NCBI RefSeq assembly: GCF_008728965.1
Contig: NZ_VSMC01000001.1
Span: 121,511 to 185,510, forward strand
DNA: 64,000 nt
Reading direction: 5' to 3'
Source of the DNA: Heminiphilus faecis
Lineage (GTDB): Bacteria > Bacteroidota > Bacteroidia > Bacteroidales > Muribaculaceae
Below, one piece after another: positions 59,215 to 64,000 of this stretch (position 1 is its first letter; every line of letters starts with the position of its first letter). Made by a program: the position numbers and the translations under genes. The notes beneath the pieces were generated by a model. The model had not been told where the DNA came from. It saw nothing but the letters and a program-made list of their open reading frames with translations, and did not search any database.

Positions 59215-60003
59215 TTAGCTAATTAAAATACGACAAAGTGAAAATATGCCGTTGAATACCAACAAAGCCGGTATGATTTCCACGGTGCAAAGGTACAAAA
59301 TAAAATAAAGCAACGTTGAAAAATTGTGGTAAAAAATTCTAAATCCCTTATAAATGAATATAATCCGAGCACATAAATATAACAATATACTCGTACATAA
59401 CAGCGCTACGGCCGAGGCCGGATAGAAGAGTACGGCCATAGCCGGAAGCAGCAGACAGAAACCAAGAAGGGTCTGCGATGAATTAAAACCTCCAAGCAAC
59501 TGGTCGGCCTGCTCAGGTTCGGCAAAAACGTAACCGATGACCTTATAGGCGGCCACCTGAAGAAAATAATACCCGATTGTGACACCGATAAACGCGCCGG
59601 CCACCACGGCGGCACGATCCAGCGGCACATACAGCCCCAGCAACGGCATAGCCGCCAGCAGCAGTATGGACTCGCACACACACAACTGTACTATGAGGGC
59701 ACCAATGATGCGGGTTTCGTTGACGGTGCGTTCGTCAAAGAGCGTGGAACGTCGGCGCATGCTCCACATGTCATTGAAAAGTGTCTTCATAAAGCGTGAA
59801 TACTGATGTATGTTGAATATGACAATCAGCATCATGGCTATTATTATACACAGCAATCCCGAGTTATAGCCCAACAGTTCTGGACGGGGCTCGAGCGGTA
59901 GTCCGGAGGCATAAGCGGTGACACTATTATTTATGCCCGCGGCATCGACTTCAAGCGGAGCCTGAAATGAATGACACAGTTTTATGGACTCGACGACTGC
60001 CAT
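59215..60003 (-). CDS. DUF4271 membrane protein
   Basis: This 262-residue protein has about six transmembrane helices and matches DUF4271, a Bacteroidetes-specific family found next to hemD. Features are the first helix GLLCIIIAMMLIVIFNI, the loop RSTLFDERTVNETR and the terminal FILYLCTVEIIPALLVF. Its role is unknown. The neighbouring genes suggest the same operon: 22 bases to hemD and 5 to the LOG-family gene. Confidence 0.82.
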   Translation of the reverse strand: MAVVESIKLCHSFQAPLEVDAAGINNSVTAYASGLPLEPRPELLGYNSGLLCIIIAMMLIVIFNIHQYSRFMKTLFNDMWSMRRRSTLFDERTVNETRIIGALIVQLCVCESILLLAAMPLLGLYVPLDRAAVVAGAFIGVTIGYYFLQVAAYKVIGYVFAEPEQADQLLGGFNSSQTLLGFCLLLPAMAVLFYPASAVALLCTSILLYLCARIIFIYKGFRIFYHNFSTLLYFILYLCTVEIIPALLVFNGIFSLCRILIS

Positions 60004-60008
60004 TGGTA

Positions 60009-60578
60009 TCAGTATTTATCGCCGATGTCATATATTGTCAGGTCGGCCGATACGGCCCTGACAGCCTCCTCCGGAGTCTCGGCCACGGTCCATAAGCCGT
60101 GGGCACGCATGAAGCGTTCGCTATCAGTGTGTTTCAAATGAGCAAGCAGCATGTCATAAAACCCGTAAGCGTTAGCTATCACGACATTGCCTTCATAAAG
60201 ACCCAACTGACGCCATGTTATTATCTCGAAAAGTTCGTCGAGAGTGCCCACCCCGCCGGGAAGCGCTATGGCCCCGCACGACAGGTCGGCCATGGTCTTC
60301 TTGCGCTCGTGCATTGACGTTGTGATCAGAGTAGAGTCAAGACCGCGATGATTCCATCCACGCTTCATCATGAAGTCGGGAAGTACGCCTACTGTCCTGC
60401 CGCCGGCCTCCTTGGCTCCGTCGATAGCGGCAGCCATAAGCCCTCCGCGACCTCCGCCGCTCACGAGTGTGAAGCCGCTCCGGGCTATGGCACGTCCTGT
60501 AGCGCGAGCCCACTCCATATAGCGGGGCTCGATATCGCAACTCGACGCGCCGTATATGACTATACCTTTGCTCTCCAT
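60009..60578 (-). CDS. LOG-family (TIGR00730) Rossmann protein
   Basis: This 189-residue protein has the LOG motifs VSGGGRGGLMAAAIDGA and ALPGGVGTLDELFEIITW (PGGxGTxxE), with MHERKKTMADLSCGA between. Family members hydrolyse cytokinin riboside monophosphates or related nucleotides, and some are annotated as lysine decarboxylases by mistake. The gap to ribE is 6 bases. Confidence 0.93.
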   Translation of the reverse strand: MESKGIVIYGASSCDIEPRYMEWARATGRAIARSGFTLVSGGGRGGLMAAAIDGAKEAGGRTVGVLPDFMMKRGWNHRGLDSTLITTSMHERKKTMADLSCGAIALPGGVGTLDELFEIITWRQLGLYEGNVVIANAYGFYDMLLAHLKHTDSERFMRAHGLWTVAETPEEAVRAVSADLTIYDIGDKY

Positions 60579-60584
60579 TACAGT

Positions 60585-61190
60585 CTATTGTACCTCCATA
60601 AGACGGGCAAGATACTTGCCTATTATGTCAAACTCGAGATTCACTCTGCTGCCCTCCGCGATGCGGTGAAAGTTAGTGTGCTCGAAAGTATAGGGTATTA
60701 TAGCCACACGAAAAGATTCCGGCTCCGAGTCACACACCGTCAGGCTCACGCCGTTGACCGTAACAGAACCTTTTTCGACAGTCACATAACCGCGGCGAGC
60801 TAGAGTCTTGTCGGCCGTATAGCGAAAACGGAAATATGTGCTACCGTCGACCTCGCGTACTTCATCGCACACAGCCGTGCAGTCGACATGGCCCTGTACT
60901 ATATGACCGTCAAGGCGTCCGTTCATCATCATGCTGCGCTCCACATTGACAAGGTCGCCCACCTTCAGGTCGCCGAGATTGCTTCGGTCGAGAGTCTCCT
61001 GTATAGCGGTGACGGTGTAGGTGTTGTCGCCCGGGAGCGACACTACCGTCAGACACACACCGTTGTGCGATATCGACTGGTCGATTTTCAGCTCGTCGAC
61101 AAACGAGCATGTGAGCGTAAGGTGTACATTGCCGCCGTCACGCTCAACGGCCGTCACCCGGGCCGCTTCCTCTACTATTCCTGAAAACAT
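60585..61190 (-). CDS. ribE: Riboflavin synthase alpha chain
   Basis: This 201-residue protein begins MFSGIVEEAARVTAVERDGG, the highly conserved N-terminus of riboflavin synthase, and has two lumazine-binding halves (DQSISHNGVCLTVVSLPGD; GSVTVNGVSLTVCDSEPE). It dismutates 6,7-dimethyl-8-ribityllumazine to riboflavin. ATG 61190 is chosen for the family N-terminus. It is driven by promoter module B at 61215-61281. Confidence 0.96.
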   Translation of the reverse strand: MFSGIVEEAARVTAVERDGGNVHLTLTCSFVDELKIDQSISHNGVCLTVVSLPGDNTYTVTAIQETLDRSNLGDLKVGDLVNVERSMMMNGRLDGHIVQGHVDCTAVCDEVREVDGSTYFRFRYTADKTLARRGYVTVEKGSVTVNGVSLTVCDSEPESFRVAIIPYTFEHTNFHRIAEGSRVNLEFDIIGKYLARLMEVQ

Positions 61191-61214
61191 AATTGCATTT
61201 GATAAATTTATAAC

Positions 61215-61281
61215 GCAAAGATACGAATAAGTCAAGAGCTATGCCAATTTTATTTAAGCAGAGCCGGGCGTGAGTGCCTAA
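61215..61281 (-). promoter_or_regulatory. Repeated promoter module, copy B (before ribE)
   Basis: On the minus strand the module ends CTTGACTTATTCGTATCTTTGC with -7 box TATCTTTG (61216-61223). The upstream stem is degenerate compared with copy A, and the left part TTAGGCAC corresponds to TTAGATAC. No FMN riboswitch is seen in the short leader. Confidence 0.75.
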
Positions 61282-61363
61282 GACATAGTCAATTTTACAA
61301 AATACACCCATCTTATCAAGCCCTGACAATGAAGTTTACCGATTAAATAACTATATTCGCGTC

Positions 61364-61852
61364 ATGATACTGCTTTGGATATCGATAGGACCGGTCGAAA
61401 CCTGCGTGTTGTTGCTCATAGCGGCGGCAGCGGTTGTCGCCTTATCGGTACGTCCCACGGCGGCAGTGCCGCCCGAAGAGTTTTATTACGCCGGCTCCCT
61501 CGTCATTTACGACGGTGAAGAACCGCCGACACCCGAACTTCTTGTCGAAACACATGACGGCGTAACGGAGTGGACACGATACGGCTTTGACCGGCAGCCA
61601 CCCGCCGGCATCGAAGCTGTAAGCATAGCATTAACCCTGCGCGGCGCCGATGTTACCATCGAGGAACGCATTGTCGCCGATCGGGCGTCATCGATAACCG
61701 ACAGCACGGTCTGCGCCCGATTCCGACCCGATTGTTTCGTAGCCGGACGCACCTATCGTGTACGCTATAACTCCTCGGCGCTAAGTCGCTCCGTCACATT
61801 CACCTTTGTTGCCGGCAGCAGCATGCCCTTCCGCCTCCCACTCCGCCACTAA
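61364..61852 (+). CDS. Hypothetical membrane-anchored protein
   Basis: This 162-residue protein has one N-terminal transmembrane helix (about residues 9-28, ETCVLLLIAAAAVVALSV) and a beta-rich exterior of about 125 residues with two cysteines. I recognise no family. It is divergent from ribE and followed after 9 bases by repeat R2. Codon use matches the core genes. Confidence 0.55.
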   Translation: MILLWISIGPVETCVLLLIAAAAVVALSVRPTAAVPPEEFYYAGSLVIYDGEEPPTPELLVETHDGVTEWTRYGFDRQPPAGIEAVSIALTLRGADVTIEERIVADRASSITDSTVCARFRPDCFVAGRTYRVRYNSSALSRSVTFTFVAGSSMPFRLPLRH

Positions 61853-61861
61853 AATTGGCTC

Positions 61862-62010
61862 AATGTAAAAATGCGGTTGTTAAACGACGACTATGTCTGT
61901 GGTAGGGACGCCGGAAGTACGTCATCAGGTGTAACCCGTATGGCCATCCGGCTTCGCGGGCGCCGTACTACCGGCGCCTCTACATGCCTATTGCATTTTA
62001 CACTTCAACC
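61862..62010. repeat. 149-bp palindromic interspersed repeat, copy R2
   Basis: About 90 percent identical by eye to R1 at 6361-6510. The internal stem pairs AGGGACGCCGGAAGTACG (61903-61920) with 61965-61982. Stem bases changed relative to R1 on both arms at one position (A to G on the left, T to C on the right), which keeps pairing. It lies between the hypothetical gene and tRNA-Ala. Confidence 0.8.
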
Positions 62011-62051
62011 TGCCGACTTTGAAGCTGCCCCACTAACTGCAAGTATGCCAT

Positions 62052-62086
62052 AAAAAAAGCGAACTCAGATAGACTCTGAATTCGCT
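62052..62086 (-). terminator. Terminator downstream of tRNA-Ala
   Basis: AGCGAACTCAGA (62058-62069) pairs with TCTGAATTCGCT (62075-62086) except for a two-base internal bulge. On the minus strand the stem is followed by TTTTTTT. Confidence 0.75.
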
Positions 62087-62091
62087 GTCTG

Positions 62092-62165
62092 TGGAGTATA
62101 GCGGACTCGAACCGCTCACCTCGACACTGCCAGTGTCGCGCTCTAGCCAGATGAGCTAATACCCC
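62092..62165 (-). tRNA. tRNA-Ala (GGC)
   Basis: The minus strand folds into a cloverleaf. The acceptor GGGGTAT pairs with ATACTCC (one G-T), the D arm is GCTC...GAGC, and the anticodon stem CGACA/TGTCG holds loop CTGGCAG with anticodon GGC. The T arm is AGCGG-TTCGAGT-CCGCT, and the discriminator base is A. The CCA end is not encoded. It reads alanine codon GCC. Confidence 0.95.
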
Positions 62166-62246
62166 GTAAATTTTCAAGCGCAAAGGTAATGCAAATTTTA
62201 TTATCATACAAATTCTATGACAAATAATTATCTTTTTATTGATATA

Positions 62247-62449
62247 ATCTCTAAGTAAGAGATAATTAAACTGCCATAAAGTTACTGTTTTATACATTAA
62301 CATGAAAATTATCACCACATTATCGTTCAAATAAAAAGATTCGATTATCTCAGATTTTGTCAATCAACCATAAGACACATCAATTGCCGATTCGTACACT
62401 GCTGATTAATAGCCGATTGCTTGGTCTTAATTATCTCTTACTTAGAGAT
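62247..62449. repeat. AT-rich spacer with 23-bp inverted repeat
   Basis: 62247-62269 and 62427-62449 are exact reverse complements of each other. The right arm is itself part of a near-perfect hairpin TTAATTATCTCT/AGAGATAATTAA. The region between tRNA-Ala and the HAD gene is otherwise AT-rich and has no gene. It could hold binding sites of a regulator or the ends of a lost small element. Confidence 0.6.
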
Positions 62450-62491
62450 AATTAAATCTTGATAATAATTATAATACTTATTGACAAAGAC

Positions 62492-64000
62492 ATGAGCATT
62501 AAATCATTTGACATCTTTGACACATGTTTGGTAAGGGCAACCGTAGACACATACAACACTTTCGATCTACTGGCGCGCGAAGTTTTAGGATGCGATGCTC
62601 CTCAACCGATCAAATGTGACTTTGCAAAAGAAAGAATGGATGCCGAAAGGAGAGCCATCCGAAAAAAGAATGGAGAAGTGACTCTCAAAGAGATATACGC
62701 AGAGTGCGATTTCATCGGCATGACAGACCTGCCAAATGACAAAATAATGGAAACCGAACTTCGCACTGAAAAGTCGGTACTTGTACCGGTTGCGAGGATG
62801 CAGAAATTTATAGCCCGGCTTCATGACAAAGGAGAATCGGTATTGTTTATCTCCGACATGTATCTGCCCTCTGATTTCCTGCTACATCTTTTGCGCTGCC
62901 ACGGCTTCTGGAAAGAGGGCGACAAACTATATGTGTCGTGCGAATCCGGAGCCACAAAGAAGTCAGGCCGACTATTCCGCCTCGTAAAAGAGGAGAACCA
63001 TATCGGCCCCATGAAATGGCATCACTACGGTGACAATTTTCGCAGCGACTTCATTAGCGCATTGAAAAAAGGTATAATTCCGCATCGAGTAAAATACCGT
63101 TACCTGCCGTGCGAAAAACTATTGCTCGACTCCGACTATAATCCTCTCGCTTCTGCAACGTCACAATTAGCCGGGCTGTCAAGAGCCGTAAGACTCTCTC
63201 AAGAGAGGGACAACCGTGTGGATTTTGCCGCCGACCTTATAGCACCGCTCTACGCGGTCTACGTAAACGGCATATTGACCGACGCGCTCGACAAAGGCAT
63301 GACCGACCTGTATTTCATGACACGCGACGGATATATACTATACGAGACCGCAAAGACCATACAGTCATGCAGGCCCGAATTTGACGCCATCAGACTTCAC
63401 ATGCTCTACATATCACGCTCGTCCATCTACCTGCCGGCTATGAGAGAGTGTTCAAGAGAACAACTGTCATATTTGCTTTCATCATCTACCCTAAGGGGGC
63501 GGCACTCATCCGTCACCGACACTCTGTCACAAATTCTACCGCCCCATGTACTTGATGAAATCAAGACAATTAATAAAAACAAAGATATTGATCCGCTTGA
63601 CAACAGTGACGCGGTGGAAGTCATAAAACGGTATTACACCGAACAGCGTGCACTTATACGCCAATATTTCACACAGCTCGGCATGACCGACCCGACAACT
63701 CGGGGCGCCGTCATAGATGTCAATGGATCGCGGCGTACACAAAAACACATCAACGACCTGCTTGCCGACTTCGGAGCGGCACCGTTAAGCAGCTATTACC
63801 TTGTGGCCGGCGGTGACCGTCTGCCGGTTCGGGAGACCGGGCCTTATACATCTTTATATATGCGCGACCGATGCCGCGGACCGCTTAAAAACCTCAAAAG
63901 ACTCACTCCGGCATTCGAGCAATACTACTCGGCATGTCCTTTCGGACGCACAATATCATATGCACGCGACAACAGCGGCATAATACCGGTATATGACAAT
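62492..64000 (+). CDS. HAD-like hydrolase family protein (3' end outside window)
   Basis: An open frame runs from ATG 62492 to the window end (503 codons). The N-terminus SIKSFDIFDTCLVR is the HAD motif I (DxFDT) form seen in large proteins of surface-polysaccharide loci. FISDMYLPSD fits motif II, and the lysine-containing ESGATKKSGRLF with HYGDNFRSDF fits motifs III-IV. A second alpha/beta region follows (LYFMTRDGYILYETA, AVIDVNGSRRTQKHI), so the protein is multi-domain and well over 500 residues. A phosphatase or sugar-related role is likely but not proven. Confidence 0.8.
   Translation, partial: MSIKSFDIFDTCLVRATVDTYNTFDLLAREVLGCDAPQPIKCDFAKERMDAERRAIRKKNGEVTLKEIYAECDFIGMTDLPNDKIMETELRTEKSVLVPVARMQKFIARLHDKGESVLFISDMYLPSDFLLHLLRCHGFWKEGDKLYVSCESGATKKSGRLFRLVKEENHIGPMKWHHYGDNFRSDFISALKKGIIPHRVKYRYLPCEKLLLDSDYNPLASATSQLAGLSRAVRLSQERDNRVDFAADLIAPLYAVYVNGILTDALDKGMTDLYFMTRDGYILYETAKTIQSCRPEFDAIRLHMLYISRSSIYLPAMRECSREQLSYLLSSSTLRGRHSSVTDTLSQILPPHVLDEIKTINKNKDIDPLDNSDAVEVIKRYYTEQRALIRQYFTQLGMTDPTTRGAVIDVNGSRRTQKHINDLLADFGAAPLSSYYLVAGGDRLPVRETGPYTSLYMRDRCRGPLKNLKRLTPAFEQYYSACPFGRTISYARDNSGIIPVYDN

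Noticed and set aside
61190-61363. FMN riboswitch before ribE
   Set aside because: The leader from the -7 box to the ATG is under 30 bases, and no conserved FMN aptamer segments are visible.

Overview
The window looks like a chromosomal segment of a gut Bacteroidales bacterium, most likely of the Muribaculaceae (S24-7) type. The reasons are: promoters of the Bacteroidetes form (TAnnTTTG at -7, in several cases TTG or TTTG 19-21 bases upstream), strong use of ATA isoleucine codons at intermediate GC, type IX secretion genes, TonB-dependent receptors, families largely confined to Bacteroidetes (DUF4271, DUF4421, DUF2795, DUF3244), a valine-type 2-oxoacid oxidoreductase operon and a bile-salt-hydrolase-like gene. 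The species cannot be named from sequence alone.

Layout. 1-3133: end of a TraB/GumN gene, then an ABC exporter with its GntR repressor and a PH-domain membrane protein. 3184-6510: an AT-richer accessory block (DKNYY-repeat lipoprotein, a second lipoprotein, a degraded reading frame, an N-truncated RecG-like ATP-binding protein) that abuts a 150-bp palindromic repeat. 6763-10680: divergent GH31 and GH13 alpha-glucan enzymes. 10729-23147: housekeeping and envelope genes (rnhB, a lone receiver, a Na/Pi transporter, a choloylglycine-hydrolase homologue, DUF4421, a TonB receptor with a His-rich partner, YfhO, a methyltransferase-like protein, xerD). 23321-26320: an ATR-DUF2795 pair into whose 3' end a 2.1-kb cassette (DUF1848 plus a methyltransferase-fold protein) appears to have inserted, flanked by 24-bp direct repeats. 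26664-36307: a probable T9SS cargo protein, the Vor operon, CorC/HlyC, LptC, an outer-membrane barrel, CoaX and a DivIC/FtsB protein. 36570-46144: a cluster with a radical SAM/SPASM maturase, two tandem outer-membrane receptors, a decayed second maturase, a UDP-glucuronate-decarboxylase-like enzyme, a DUF3244 protein and a membrane TPR/HTH regulator. 46344-50507: PorU and a queuosine-precursor transporter behind a preQ1-riboswitch-like leader. 50554-53459: a gene remnant, a CPBP protease, a GH43 enzyme and a YafQ-type toxin-antitoxin pair. 53650-57246: a tightly coupled four-gene operon (steroid 5-alpha-reductase, Old Yellow Enzyme, two SDRs) that looks like a bile-acid or steroid reduction pathway. 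57239-61190: the TatD-YidD-RnpA-HemD-DUF4271-LOG-RibE run. 61862-64000: a second copy of the palindromic repeat, tRNA-Ala(GGC), an AT-rich spacer with a 23-bp inverted repeat, and the start of a large HAD-type gene that runs off the window.

The most interesting signals are: the att-like cassette at 24128-26297; the steroid operon together with a bile-salt-hydrolase homologue in one window; the RiPP-like radical SAM/receptor cluster with a paired candidate operator; the preQ1-I-like leader; a 65-67-bp promoter module shared by three unrelated operons; the 150-bp palindromic repeat with compensatory changes between copies; and a nine-C tract at the start of a regulator that could act as a frame switch. 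Family assignments come from motif recognition by eye. No database search was run.
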